Below, in pieces: positions 32,619 through 41,354 of a DNA stretch of 54,652 bases. The notes beneath the pieces are model-generated. The model saw only the letters and a list, made by a program, of their open reading frames with translations, did not search any database and was not told the DNA's origin. Each line of letters begins with the position of its first letter. Positions within the stretch are counted from its first letter, which is position 1. Location: positions 1-54,652 of the forward strand of contig JRWQ01000004.1 of assembly GCA_000775715.1 (NCBI GenBank), given 5' to 3'. The position numbers were made by a program, and so were the translations under genes. This stretch comes from Vibrio tubiashii. GTDB taxonomy: Bacteria; Pseudomonadota; Gammaproteobacteria; Enterobacterales; Vibrionaceae.

Positions 32619-34040
32619 TTGCACCATAACGTATTTCTGCCTGAAGAGTTCCTCACCAGCATTGAATCGATTCTTCCTCAACACCTAAATATGGAAGATT
32701 TCGTGGCCGCGTGTCAGCGTCCGCTGCGCAAAAGTATTCGCGTTAATACTTTAAAAATCTCTGTAGAGGAGTTTCGAGAGCGTGCGGCCAGTAAAGGTTG
32801 GCAACTTGACGCGGTGCCTTGGTGTAGAGAAGGCTTCTGGATTGAAGCGGACGAGTCTGTTGTTCCGCTAGGCAATACCGCTGAGCATATGTCGGGGCTG
32901 TTCTATATCCAAGAAGCAAGCTCAATGATGCCGGTTTCAGCTCTATTTGAATGTAAAGAGCAATACAGTGCCGTTCTCGATATGGCCGCAGCTCCGGGTT
33001 CAAAAACCACTCAAATTGCCGCGCTAATGAATAACCAAGGCGTAGTAGTTGCCAATGAGTTCTCTGCGAGTCGAGTAAAAGTACTGCACGCCAACATCGA
33101 GCGCTGCGGTATTCGCAATGCAGCTTTAAGTAACTTCGATGGGCGCGTTTTTGGTGGTTGGCTTCCTGAACAGTTTGACGCGGTTTTGATTGATGCTCCC
33201 TGCTCTGGCGAAGGCACGGTAAGAAAAGATGCCGACGCGATGAAAAACTGGAGCAAAGAGTCTGTCATCGCTATCTCTGATACACAGAAAGACCTTATCG
33301 AAAGCGCGTTTCATGCTTTAAAGCCTGGCGGTGTTATGGTCTATTCAACTTGTACTTTAAGCATCGAAGAGAACCAACAAGTGTGTCACCACCTAAAAAC
33401 GGTATTCGGCGACAATGTTGAGTTCGAAAGCTTAATCAACTTGTTCCCACAAGCAGAAAAAGCACTGACTGAAGAGGGTTTTCTGCATATTTTCCCACAG
33501 GTATATGACTGCGAAGGTTTCTTTGTTGCGCGCATTCGTAAACTTGGTGCGGTAGAGGCACCAAAAGTTAAAAAACGTTTAGGCAAGTTTCCGTTTGAAA
33601 AAGCGAGCGCTAAAGTACAGTCCGATGTTGAACTACAACTGAAGAAAACACTCGATATCGACCTACCTGAAACGTCATCAGTTTGGCTGCGCGACAAAGA
33701 CGTGTGGCTGTTCCCTAATCAACTGGAACCTATGCTTGGCGAACTGCGCTTTTCACGCATGGGGATTAAGATCGCAGAAACACATAAGAAAGGTTACCGC
33801 TGGCTGCACCAAGTCGCGACCGCTCTCGCCAGTGGCGATGAGAAAACATCTGTAGCACTTTCTATCGACGATGCGCGTGAATGGTTTATGGGCCGCGATG
33901 TTCGCCCAGAAAATCTTTCCGGCCAAGGTGAAGTTATCGTTACACTCGGTAACGATGTGATTGGATTAGGAAAATGGGTCGGGAATCGAATTAAGAATGG
34001 ACTGCCAAGAGAGTTAGTGAGAGATAAAAACTTATTCTAA
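32619..34040 (+). CDS. rsmF: 16S rRNA m5C1407 methyltransferase RsmF
   Basis: RsmF methylates C1407 of 16S rRNA. The 473-residue product shows the SAM motif DMAAAPGSKTTQ, the catalytic cysteine in DAPCSGEGTVRKD (Cys195) and the release cysteine in VYSTCTLSIEENQ (Cys245). A C-terminal PUA-like region also matches. The start is a TTG at 32619. It gives MHHNVFLPEEFL, which aligns with the E. coli N-terminus. I see no ATG in frame nearby and only a weak ribosome-binding site, so translation may be modest. The order letA-letB-rsmF is as in E. coli (yebS-yebT-yebU). Confidence 0.93.
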   Translation: MHHNVFLPEEFLTSIESILPQHLNMEDFVAACQRPLRKSIRVNTLKISVEEFRERAASKGWQLDAVPWCREGFWIEADESVVPLGNTAEHMSGLFYIQEASSMMPVSALFECKEQYSAVLDMAAAPGSKTTQIAALMNNQGVVVANEFSASRVKVLHANIERCGIRNAALSNFDGRVFGGWLPEQFDAVLIDAPCSGEGTVRKDADAMKNWSKESVIAISDTQKDLIESAFHALKPGGVMVYSTCTLSIEENQQVCHHLKTVFGDNVEFESLINLFPQAEKALTEEGFLHIFPQVYDCEGFFVARIRKLGAVEAPKVKKRLGKFPFEKASAKVQSDVELQLKKTLDIDLPETSSVWLRDKDVWLFPNQLEPMLGELRFSRMGIKIAETHKKGYRWLHQVATALASGDEKTSVALSIDDAREWFMGRDVRPENLSGQGEVIVTLGNDVIGLGKWVGNRIKNGLPRELVRDKNLF

Positions 34041-34143
34041 TTGGTCAAACAATAGTATGAAATTCTAACAGAGCCTAGCAGAATCCGAATCTTAGACTAC
34101 ACTTTACGTATGGATAAGTTCGGAAATTCAGACAGTTAGCGCA

Positions 34144-34209
34144 GGCTCTGAAAGAGCCCTTCCCCTAGGCCCAAAGCAGGATCAGCAATGGGCCTTTTTT
34201 TTTGGAAGC
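34144..34209 (+). terminator. Tandem hairpins after rsmF; terminator, possible small RNA end
   Basis: The first hairpin GGCTCTGAAAGAGCC lies at 34144-34158. The second pairs AGGCCCA (34167-34173) with TGGGCCT (34189-34195) and runs into nine T. This terminates the rsmF transcript and would also suit the 3' end of a small RNA (see findings). Confidence 0.75.
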
Positions 34210-34239
34210 GGCATCAAACTCTTTCCAAATAAGCTCAAA

Positions 34240-35073
34240 TTAAGCTAAACGAATGCCTTCTTTATCGATAACAATCTTGCCTTGCTTATACAAACCGCCG
34301 ATGGTTTTCTTAAATGTACCCTTACTGGTGCGGAAAGCGGCAAAGATCGCTTCAGGAGAAGATTTATCATTAAGCGGAAGGAAACCACCTTTTTTCTCGA
34401 GTAGATCCATGACTTTTTGGCTCAAGTCGTCCATTTTCCCTACACCCATTTTTTGCAGGGATAGGTCGATTTTGCCATCTTCACGGACATTTTTAATGTA
34501 GCCTTTTAGCTTCTTACCAATGAAAAGCTTACCAAACACGTCAGACTTGAAAATCATGCCCCAATGCTCGCCTTCAACAATTGCTTTAAAGCCTAAATCA
34601 CTGCGTTCAGCAATAATCAGCTCCACTTGTTGGTTACGCGCGTATTTCGCCGGTGTTTTATCGAGAAGCTTGTTGAATTTAGTCGTGCCAACAATACGGC
34701 CTGAAGCCTTATCGGTGTAGACATACACCAACACATTTTGCCCAGCTGAAAAACGGGCACGCTGCTCACTAAACGGGATCAACAGGTCTTTACCTTTAAT
34801 ACCCCAATCGGCAAAAGCACCGGTCGAGTTAACCCCTTCAATTTTCATTAGACCCCACTCGCCCACTTGAGCGATCGGAGTCTCAGTTGTGGCGACTAAC
34901 TGACTGTCAGAATCGAAATACAAAAAAGCATCAAGAGAGTCACCGACTTCGACACCCTCTGGCACAAATCTATTCGGTAATAGTGTTGTACCGTAATCTC
35001 CGGCATCCAAAAATAGGCCAAAATCTGCTTTTTTTACTACTTCTAAGTGGTTAATCTGACCAACTTTAATCAT
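34240..35073 (-). CDS. cvfB: S1-domain RNA-binding protein CvfB/YitL type
   Basis: This 277-residue cytoplasmic protein is made of three S1-like beta-barrel modules and a C-terminal winged helix. Visible features are ADFGLFLDAGDYGTTLLPNRFVP (first module), GAFADWGIKGKDLLIPFSEQ (second), the third KLKGYIKNVREDGKIDLSLQ, and the winged helix SPEAIFAAFRTSKGTFKKTIGGLYKQGKI at the end. This is the CvfB family, linked to virulence regulation in Staphylococcus and of unclear role in Vibrio. The ATG at 35073 gives the family start MIKVGQINHLEV. It stands divergent from the next gene. Confidence 0.88.
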   Translation of the reverse strand: MIKVGQINHLEVVKKADFGLFLDAGDYGTTLLPNRFVPEGVEVGDSLDAFLYFDSDSQLVATTETPIAQVGEWGLMKIEGVNSTGAFADWGIKGKDLLIPFSEQRARFSAGQNVLVYVYTDKASGRIVGTTKFNKLLDKTPAKYARNQQVELIIAERSDLGFKAIVEGEHWGMIFKSDVFGKLFIGKKLKGYIKNVREDGKIDLSLQKMGVGKMDDLSQKVMDLLEKKGGFLPLNDKSSPEAIFAAFRTSKGTFKKTIGGLYKQGKIVIDKEGIRLA

Positions 35074-35162
35074 TTCAACTGTCTCTTGTTAAATTTGCGG
35101 TGATTATAGCGAATCTCTGGTATGCTTTCGCGTGAAATTTAGGAATTTTTCAGGAGCGCGAC

Positions 35163-36548
35163 TTGCTGACCGTTGATAAACAGGATGGCATTACACTCAA
35201 AATATCCCACGCCATGGAAGCGACCAAGAAGTCTGATTTAGATCTGTACTTTTTTATCCCCGGTGAATTGGGTCTGTCTCCAGACGTTTTGAAAGAGAGC
35301 GAGTTCTACTACGAATCCATCACTCAAAAACGCGCCTATTACAGTGATAAAACACTACTTCCTCTGGTCCACAGCCGACTAGCTAAACGTGGGCGACTGT
35401 CCACTACTCAATATCGCGTCAGTTTGAGCCTGTTCGCATACCAATACGTGATTGCCTTAGACAAAGCCGTCAATGAGCTTAATAAGCACAACAAAGACTC
35501 AGTCACAATGGACGAGGTGGATGAAGTCATAAACTTGTCTCTCGACATCCTAAAAAAGCTGCGTCGGAGTATTCCGTATGAAGAGAGTCTAAAACGTTAC
35601 TACGCCAATATAGACAATTACCTTTCTTGGTACACTGGTCAAAGGTTAATGTCTTTGATCGCCCATATGCCTCGCGATAGTGAATACAAAAACTTGAAAG
35701 AGAGCTTACTGGCAATCGTTGAGAAAGAAGCCGCCCATCGTAAACTCAATAACTACAACTCGCAAAGTGTGCGTGACGACGTAACGCGACTCAGTAATAA
35801 AATGCGTTTGCTACGCCGCTTGATTGAGCACCCAGTGGTATTACAGGAAAAGACTCAATCATTAGGCAACAACATGAAACGAGTCGTTAAAGGTGGCGCG
35901 ACGGGTTTTGTGATGGTATTCGTTACCATCACAGCGATTCTTGCCCGTGACTACTGGGGTGAGATTACTGTCTCATTTATTGTTTTGATGTCATTTGTCT
36001 ACGCACTGAGAGAGATATTCAAAGATGACTTGCGCGATGTTATGTGGCGTTGGATACGCAAAGGCCGTCCGAAATGGCGCAAAATGTATCTTGACCCAAC
36101 CACTAAAAAAGCAGTTGGTCAAAAATTGGAGTGGCTAGATTATAAAGTCCTTGACAAGCTGCCTGACAGAATAAAAACGATCCGCAAGAAGCGAGTCGTG
36201 CAAAGAGAAGAGCAAGTGCTTCACTATAGCTCTCAAACAGTAATGTCGACTTCTAAATTTATGAGTGGTTATGAAGAGACGCGTGAATCCCTACTGGTCA
36301 GTATGCGCGAAATCACTCGCCTTATGGACAAGACTTCAAACAAAGTCTACGTTCACAACAACGGCCAAGTGAGTCGCGAGTCCGTGGAAAAACGTCATCT
36401 CATTAATTTAATCGCACGAGAAAACAATCACGATGGCGAACCTAAATACTACCGCTGGAAAATTGTCCTCAATCGAAGCAAGATTGTTGCCCTAGAGCAG
36501 ATAGAGGTTGAAGACGTCACTCACCCTTTCGCTTCAGTGAAAGAGTAA
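35163..36548 (+). CDS. Unknown protein with two membrane helices
   Basis: I do not recognise a named family. The 461-residue product has a soluble, helical N-terminal part of about 240 residues. Two membrane helices follow (FVMVFVTITAILA near 245-262 and EITVSFIVLMSFVYALREIF near 267-286). A basic C-terminal part comes after them (RWIRKGRPKWRKMYLDPTTKK). The topology suggests both termini in the cytoplasm. It starts at a TTG with CAGGAGCG just upstream. Its 3' end overlaps the convergent DUF4442 gene by 32 bp. It looks intact and single-copy, and neighbours give no clear clue to its role. Confidence 0.72.
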   Translation: MLTVDKQDGITLKISHAMEATKKSDLDLYFFIPGELGLSPDVLKESEFYYESITQKRAYYSDKTLLPLVHSRLAKRGRLSTTQYRVSLSLFAYQYVIALDKAVNELNKHNKDSVTMDEVDEVINLSLDILKKLRRSIPYEESLKRYYANIDNYLSWYTGQRLMSLIAHMPRDSEYKNLKESLLAIVEKEAAHRKLNNYNSQSVRDDVTRLSNKMRLLRRLIEHPVVLQEKTQSLGNNMKRVVKGGATGFVMVFVTITAILARDYWGEITVSFIVLMSFVYALREIFKDDLRDVMWRWIRKGRPKWRKMYLDPTTKKAVGQKLEWLDYKVLDKLPDRIKTIRKKRVVQREEQVLHYSSQTVMSTSKFMSGYEETRESLLVSMREITRLMDKTSNKVYVHNNGQVSRESVEKRHLINLIARENNHDGEPKYYRWKIVLNRSKIVALEQIEVEDVTHPFASVKE

Positions 36549-36996
36549 GAAAAAACTCCGCCATAGGTTCATCGCCATGAAGGCTTGGACAAGTGGCGGT
36601 TATTTTAACCGGTCTGTTCACACGTTCTCCAGTTGCAAATGTCTCGGCCAACATTTCATCGATTAACTTGCCATCTTCACATACAAAGTGAACATCTGCT
36701 TCAGGACGCTTAAGAAACTGTCCTTCCACGGATTTAAAAGCCAGCGATACTCTCTTTCCGCTCTCTTGAGCCTTGTTCATTGCCATATACCCACCAGCTA
36801 CGTCAGCGCCCACAGCAAGCACCCCAAAGTACATGCTGTTTAAGTGGTTCTTAGTACGCCTTTTTAATGGGATCTTGATTTCAACTTTCTCTGAATCGAG
36901 ATGAAGGATCTTCGGTCTTGCTAACCAAATGAAAGGGACTTTGAAGAATCCAAAGTAGTTAAGGAAAAAATTTGCTTTAGTGAGCGCTGATATCAT
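36517..36996 (-). CDS. DUF4442 hotdog-fold protein (putative thioesterase)
   Basis: This roughly 159-residue protein has a hotdog-like pattern: KRRTKNHLNSMYFGVLAVGADVAGG (residues about 46-70) and QFLKRPEADVHFVCEDG, as in DUF4442 proteins related to PaaI/YiiD-type thioesterases. A preceding TTG would add one codon. The ATG at 36994-36996 is chosen. Activity on acyl-CoA is inferred. A strong FadR-like operator at 36999-37015 abuts the start codon, which supports a link to fatty-acid metabolism. The 3' end overlaps the convergent unknown gene by 32 bp. Confidence 0.75.
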   Translation of the reverse strand: MISALTKANFFLNYFGFFKVPFIWLARPKILHLDSEKVEIKIPLKRRTKNHLNSMYFGVLAVGADVAGGYMAMNKAQESGKRVSLAFKSVEGQFLKRPEADVHFVCEDGKLIDEMLAETFATGERVNRPVKITATCPSLHGDEPMAEFFLTLSLKRKGE

Positions 36997-36998
36997 CA

Positions 36999-37015
36999 AA
37001 CTAGTCCGACCAGTG
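36999..37015. promoter_or_regulatory. FadR-like operator at the DUF4442 gene
   Basis: AACTAGTCCGACCAGTG matches the FadR consensus AACTGGTCNGACCAGTT closely (14 of 17 against AACTGGTCGGACCAGTT). It lies immediately upstream of the DUF4442 start. A minus-strand TTGACA at 37050-37055 with a TATGAA at 37029-37034 (15 bp apart) could be the promoter, which would put the operator just downstream of the transcript start. Confidence 0.55.
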
Positions 37016-37238
37016 AATTTCAGACTAGTTCATAATGATTCCGCTCCATTGTCAACATTTCATTAACATTCAACATCACAAACAAAACCATTATTAGAAC
37101 CGTCGCATTTGTTCTGACATAAATGAATATTTGTTTACTTTTACACTGATGTCTTAAGAAGAAACCGATTAAGTGGTTTATTCCTAACTTGGTTTCCGTT
37201 ATCTTTACCGCTTCGCAATAAAAAGAACAGGCTGTGGT

Positions 37239-38294
37239 ATGCCATTAAAAACCGATGAATTAAGAACCCAACCTTTGGGTCCAATGCCGACACCGGCAGA
37301 GTTAGGAAGCGCCCATCCCATTACGGACGAAGTTGCCCAGCGTATTGCACAGTCACGTCGTCAAATTGAAAATATCCTTACCGGGGAAGATCAACGCCTT
37401 TTGGTGATTGTCGGCCCTTGTTCCGTTCACGATACTGAAGCAGCGATTGACTACGCTCAGCGCCTTGCTGCAATTCAAGACCAGTATCAAGATGAACTTT
37501 TCATTGTGATGCGCACATACTTTGAAAAGCCTCGTACCGTCGTTGGCTGGAAAGGCCTCATCACCGACCCTAACCTAGATGGCTCTTACGCTCTAGAAGC
37601 AGGTCTAAACAAGGCGCGTAAGCTTCTGTTAGACATCAATAAGCTTGGTCTGGCTACAGCAACTGAGTTTCTTGATATGATTACAGGTCAGTACATTGCA
37701 GATCTTATCACTTGGGGTGCGATTGGTGCGCGTACTACTGAGTCTCAGATTCACCGCGAAATGGCCTCTGCGCTCTCTTGTCCTGTTGGCTTTAAAAACG
37801 GCACTAACGGCAACATTAAGATTGCTATCGACGCAATCCGCGCATCACAAGCCTCACACTACTTCTACTCGCCAGACAAAAATGGTCGTATGACGGTATA
37901 CCGCACTAGTGGTAACCCATACGGTCACGTAATCTTACGCGGTGGCGAAAAAGGCCCTAACTTTGATGCTGAGTCAGTTGCTGCGGCATGTAAGCAGTTA
38001 GGCGAATTTGGTTTGCCTGAGCGCCTTGTGGTTGATTTCAGCCACGCAAACTGTCAGAAGCAACACCGTAAGCAATTAGACGTTGCTAAAGATATCTGTG
38101 AGCAGATTAAATCTGGTAAAAACCAAGTGGCAGGTATCATGGCTGAAAGCTTTATCCTCGAAGGCAACCAGTCAATGGCAGACATCAACAACCTGACGTA
38201 CGGCCAGTCAATCACTGACCCTTGCCTAAGCTGGGAAGATACTGCGACCATGCTTGATATGCTGGCGACAGCGGTAAAAGAACGCTCAAAATAG
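37239..38294 (+). CDS. aroH: DAHP synthase, AroH type
   Basis: This enzyme condenses phosphoenolpyruvate with erythrose-4-phosphate, the first step of the aromatic pathway. The 351-residue product has LLVIVGPCSVHD, PRTVVGWKGL, GARTTESQIHREMASALSCPVGFKNGT and VVDFSHANCQKQH, with metal and substrate residues in place. Against the E. coli isoenzymes as I remember them it resembles AroH (tryptophan-sensitive) most, for example in the start TDELRT and in TATEFLDMITGQ. Feedback specificity is inferred. No adjacent TrpR operator is convincing. yajQ follows after 12 bp. Confidence 0.9.
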   Translation: MPLKTDELRTQPLGPMPTPAELGSAHPITDEVAQRIAQSRRQIENILTGEDQRLLVIVGPCSVHDTEAAIDYAQRLAAIQDQYQDELFIVMRTYFEKPRTVVGWKGLITDPNLDGSYALEAGLNKARKLLLDINKLGLATATEFLDMITGQYIADLITWGAIGARTTESQIHREMASALSCPVGFKNGTNGNIKIAIDAIRASQASHYFYSPDKNGRMTVYRTSGNPYGHVILRGGEKGPNFDAESVAAACKQLGEFGLPERLVVDFSHANCQKQHRKQLDVAKDICEQIKSGKNQVAGIMAESFILEGNQSMADINNLTYGQSITDPCLSWEDTATMLDMLATAVKERSK

Positions 38295-38306
38295 AAGGAT
38301 TCCAAC

Positions 38307-38792
38307 ATGCCATCATTTGATATTGTTTCTGAAATCGATACGGTTGAACTACGTAATGCGGTTGATAACGCAACGCGTGAACTTTCTACTCGTTTTGATT
38401 TTCGTGGCGTTGAAGCGTCGTTTGAGATGCAAAAAGACGAATCAGTACGTTTGAACGCTGAAGGTGACTTCCAGCTTAAGCAGTTGCGTGACATTCTACG
38501 TAGCCACTTAGCAAAGCGTGGTGTTGACGCCAATGCTATGGATGCAAAACCTGAAGAAGCTTCTGGTAAAAACTGGCACCAAATCGTTGTCTTCAAGCAA
38601 GGTATCGAAACGCCTATGGCAAAGAAAATTGTCAAACTTATCAAAGATAAGAAGATGAAGGTTCAAGCGTCAATTCAAGGTGAGAAAGTACGCGTGACTG
38701 GTAAGAAGCGTGATGATCTACAAGCGGTTATCGCATTGATCCGTGAGTCTGAACTCGGCCAACCGTTCCAGTACGAAAACTTCCGCGACTAA
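38307..38792 (+). CDS. yajQ: YajQ family nucleotide-binding protein
   Basis: This 161-residue protein has two ferredoxin-like domains. The start [22 protein letters not shown] and [11 protein letters not shown] are diagnostic, and the end has [14 protein letters not shown]. Family members bind cyclic di-GMP in Xanthomonas and other nucleotides or tRNA in other species. The exact ligand here is unknown. AGAAGGA precedes the ATG. It lies 12 bp after aroH and is probably co-transcribed with it. Confidence 0.93.
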   Translation: MPSFDIVSEIDTVELRNAVDNATRELSTRFDFRGVEASFEMQKDESVRLNAEGDFQLKQLRDILRSHLAKRGVDANAMDAKPEEASGKNWHQIVVFKQGIETPMAKKIVKLIKDKKMKVQASIQGEKVRVTGKKRDDLQAVIALIRESELGQPFQYENFRD

Positions 38793-38842
38793 ACTGCGCA
38801 ATCGTTGTAAAGCCCGACACTCAATACGTCGGGCTTTGTATT

Positions 38843-39781
38843 CTATTTGCCTGAACCTAACTTCAACAACAAATCTTCGCCCTGCAAGAACGTCACTCTA
38901 GTTGATTTTGGCGCAGTAAACACCACCACACGTAGATCTTCTTTTCTGGCCTTCTCTAGCAGTTCAGCGAGCTCCGCATCATTGTGATATTCCACACGTT
39001 CTGCATCGCGACGAACCAAGTCTATAAAGCTAAACGGGCATTGGCCATCGAATAACACCAACTCTGCTTGCTGCATTATTCTAAGCGCCTTCAACGTGAG
39101 CAACTCAACATCGTCACCATGTTCAATCCATGTTGTCGAGCCCTTGCTGTCAAAACCTTCAGCGAACAACGCTTGATAAGCATTTTCTAACTCGGAGCTC
39201 ACCACGGCTTGGTCGACGTCTGCCCGAGCGAAAAACGCTTCCCAAAACTTACGACGCTCATCAACCGTGCTTAGCTTAACCTTAATGTCAGCACGTTTAG
39301 ACGCCGCAAATTCAGCTTGAAGTGCCAAATTTTGTGGTAAAACCGCTTCAAGCTTTTCGCGAACATTGCGAATCAGTACTGGAGACCCTCCACCACTTGA
39401 AATAGCAAGTTGGATACGACCACGATTGATCATCGAAGGCGTAATGAAATCACAATATGGCAAATCATCAACCACATTAACCAAGATTCCTTTTTGCTTA
39501 GCATCTCGGTGTACTTGATGGTTTAAGCTCGGGTTATCCGTCGTTGCCCACACCTGAACATACTTGGTTTCGAGTAGCTCGACTGAATAGAAACCTTGCA
39601 CCCAACGACACTCATTACTTTCGACAAGCTTAGCGAGGTGCTCTTCGATCTGAGGAGAGACGATAGTGACATCGGCGCCAGCGCGAATCAGGCTGTCAAC
39701 CTTTCTACTTGCGACCTCTCCCCCCCCTACAACCAATACAGGTTTGTGGTTCAGATCAATAAACAGAGGAAAATACTGCAT
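38843..39781 (-). CDS. Siroheme synthase-like: precorrin-2 dehydrogenase/ferrochelatase
   Basis: This 312-residue protein has an intact N-terminal CysG-like module. It contains the NAD-binding VLVVGGGEVASRKVDSLI (about 15-32), ATTDNPSLNHQVHRDAK, VVDDLPYCDFITPSMI and ISSGGGSPVLIRNVREKLE, enough for precorrin-2 dehydrogenase and ferrochelatase activity. In full CysG the methyltransferase follows with a GxGPGD loop. Here residues about 220-260 keep only DDVELLTLKALRIMQQAELVLFD and DLVRRDAERVEY, without the SAM-binding glycine loop, and about 50 residues follow. The C-terminal part is thus a vestige, so uroporphyrinogen methylation must come from another gene. AAGGAACG precedes the ATG. Confidence 0.85.
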   Translation of the reverse strand: MQYFPLFIDLNHKPVLVVGGGEVASRKVDSLIRAGADVTIVSPQIEEHLAKLVESNECRWVQGFYSVELLETKYVQVWATTDNPSLNHQVHRDAKQKGILVNVVDDLPYCDFITPSMINRGRIQLAISSGGGSPVLIRNVREKLEAVLPQNLALQAEFAASKRADIKVKLSTVDERRKFWEAFFARADVDQAVVSSELENAYQALFAEGFDSKGSTTWIEHGDDVELLTLKALRIMQQAELVLFDGQCPFSFIDLVRRDAERVEYHNDAELAELLEKARKEDLRVVVFTAPKSTRVTFLQGEDLLLKLGSGK

Positions 39782-40242
39782 TTCGTTCCTTGAATTGTTA
39801 AAAACTTCTTTTTTGTTGATGCTACCAAAAATGGTGCAACAGATTCATGTGATATCGATCTAATTCATAATATATAACCGAATTTTCCGACAATCCTAGT
39901 TATTTAAACCAAATCAAACAACCAAAATAAGTTTCAAATCTAATTGTACAAATAATTTTGTTACACCATTCTGTCGCATCATTTTAGTGAGTTGTTGCAC
40001 TATTTACATTTCCACAACATATTGCCATCCTAGGGACTGTCTGGATTTGTGAGTTTAATCAAAAATCTTTTTAAATTATACATTTGAGAAAACGCAGATC
40101 CTTTCCTACGCTTATAACTGGTTGATTTCACTAAGACTCGATAACGAGCAATAGCAACCTAATAATTAATGTAACACGACATTTTTCAATCGTTAAATCA
40201 GGGTCCCCCTGAACAAACATGGATCATACAGGAAGGATACAA
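39782..40242. other. Intergenic region upstream of the aap operon, no gene seen
   Basis: This AT-rich stretch lies between divergent genes. It holds a possible aapJ promoter at 40054-40082 (TTTAAT, 17 bp, TATACA). Near the gene is a perfect palindrome at 40198-40212 (TCAGGG, 3 nt, CCCTGA) of unknown role. I see no open frame with a ribosome-binding site. Confidence 0.4.
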
Positions 40243-41271
40243 ATGGCACATAAACTAACACTTCTTGCTTCAGTTGTAGCTGCATCTACTGCACTGATGT
40301 CTACAAGCGCTTCTGCTGCAGATAGCACACTAGATAAAGTGACTAAACAAGATTTCTTAACATGTGGTGTGAGTACTGGCTTGCCAGGTTTCTCTAACCC
40401 TAACTCTAAAGGTGAGTGGGAAGGTATCGACGTTGAGTACTGTCAAGCACTTGCAGCTGCAGTACTAGGTGATAAAACTAAAGTTAAATACGTTCCGCTA
40501 ACTGCAAAAGAGCGTTTCACTGCCCTACAATCTGGTGAAATCGATGTTCTTTCTCGTAACACTACATGGACTCTACACCGTGATACCGCACTAGGTTTGA
40601 ACTTCGTTGGTGTAAACTATTACGATGGTCAAGGCTTCATGGTTAAGAAAGATCTTGGCCTAACGAGTGCAAAAGAGCTAGACGGCGCATCAGTTTGTGT
40701 TCAGTCAGGTACAACAACTGAGCTTAACCTAGCCGACTACTTCCGTAACAACGGTATGTCTTACAAGCCAGTTGTATTTGATACAGCAGCGCAAACTTCA
40801 AAAGGTTTTGACGCAGGTCGTTGTGACGTGCTGACCACTGACCAATCAGGTCTATACGCACTTCGCCTAAACCTACAAGATCCTGCTTCAGCACAAGTAC
40901 TTCCAGAAATCATTTCAAAAGAACCGCTAGGCCCAGTAGTTCGTCAAGGTGATGACCAGTGGTTCAACATCGCTAAGTGGACACTATCTGCAATGGTTAA
41001 CGCGGAAGAGTACGGTATTTCTTCTAAGAATGCTGACGAAATGTTGAAATCAACTGATCCAAACATTAAACGTATTCTTGGTGTTGATGGGCCTAAAGGT
41101 AAAGGCCTAGGCATTCGTGATGACTGGGGTTACCAAGTGATTAAGCAAGTGGGTAACTACGGTGAAAGCTTCGAGCGCACAGTGGGTGAAGGTTCACCAC
41201 TGCAAATCTCACGTGGCGTTAACGCACTATGGAATGCTGGTGGCTTCATGTACGCTCCACCAATCCGTTAA
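40243..41271 (+). CDS. aapJ: Periplasmic L-amino-acid binding protein AapJ
   Basis: This is the solute-binding protein of a general L-amino-acid ABC transporter. The 342-residue product has a signal peptide (MAHKLTLLASVVAASTALM..., cleavage likely after SASA) and the binding-protein fold, with LTCGVSTGLPGFSNPNSKGEW and LDGASVCVQSGTTTELNLADYF. An ATG at 40219 is in frame, but AAGGATAC lies just before the ATG at 40243 and the signal peptide begins there. It is the first gene of the operon. A partial terminator after it would raise its level over the permeases. Confidence 0.92.
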   Translation: MAHKLTLLASVVAASTALMSTSASAADSTLDKVTKQDFLTCGVSTGLPGFSNPNSKGEWEGIDVEYCQALAAAVLGDKTKVKYVPLTAKERFTALQSGEIDVLSRNTTWTLHRDTALGLNFVGVNYYDGQGFMVKKDLGLTSAKELDGASVCVQSGTTTELNLADYFRNNGMSYKPVVFDTAAQTSKGFDAGRCDVLTTDQSGLYALRLNLQDPASAQVLPEIISKEPLGPVVRQGDDQWFNIAKWTLSAMVNAEEYGISSKNADEMLKSTDPNIKRILGVDGPKGKGLGIRDDWGYQVIKQVGNYGESFERTVGEGSPLQISRGVNALWNAGGFMYAPPIR

Positions 41272-41303
41272 TAACTTTTATTAGCTAGTTAATAAACAAA
41301 AAT

Positions 41304-41326
41304 GGGCGGTTTAGGCCGCCCTTTTT
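41304..41326 (+). terminator. Hairpin between aapJ and aapQ
   Basis: A perfect GC stem (GGGCGG with CCGCCC, 6-nt loop) is followed by five T. Located between the binding-protein and permease genes, it probably attenuates the downstream genes. Confidence 0.8.
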
Positions 41327-41354
41327 ATAAAAATGGATTTGAGGTTAAAGCAGT

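Noticed and set aside
37000..37029. Two ACTAGT elements upstream of aroH, as possible TrpR operator halves
   Set aside because: They are 24 bp apart, lie more than 200 bp from aroH, and the first is better explained by the FadR-like site of the divergent gene.
40198..40212. Perfect palindrome TCAGGG-3-CCCTGA before aapJ
   Set aside because: It is too short to assign to a regulator, and no matching site was seen elsewhere in the window.
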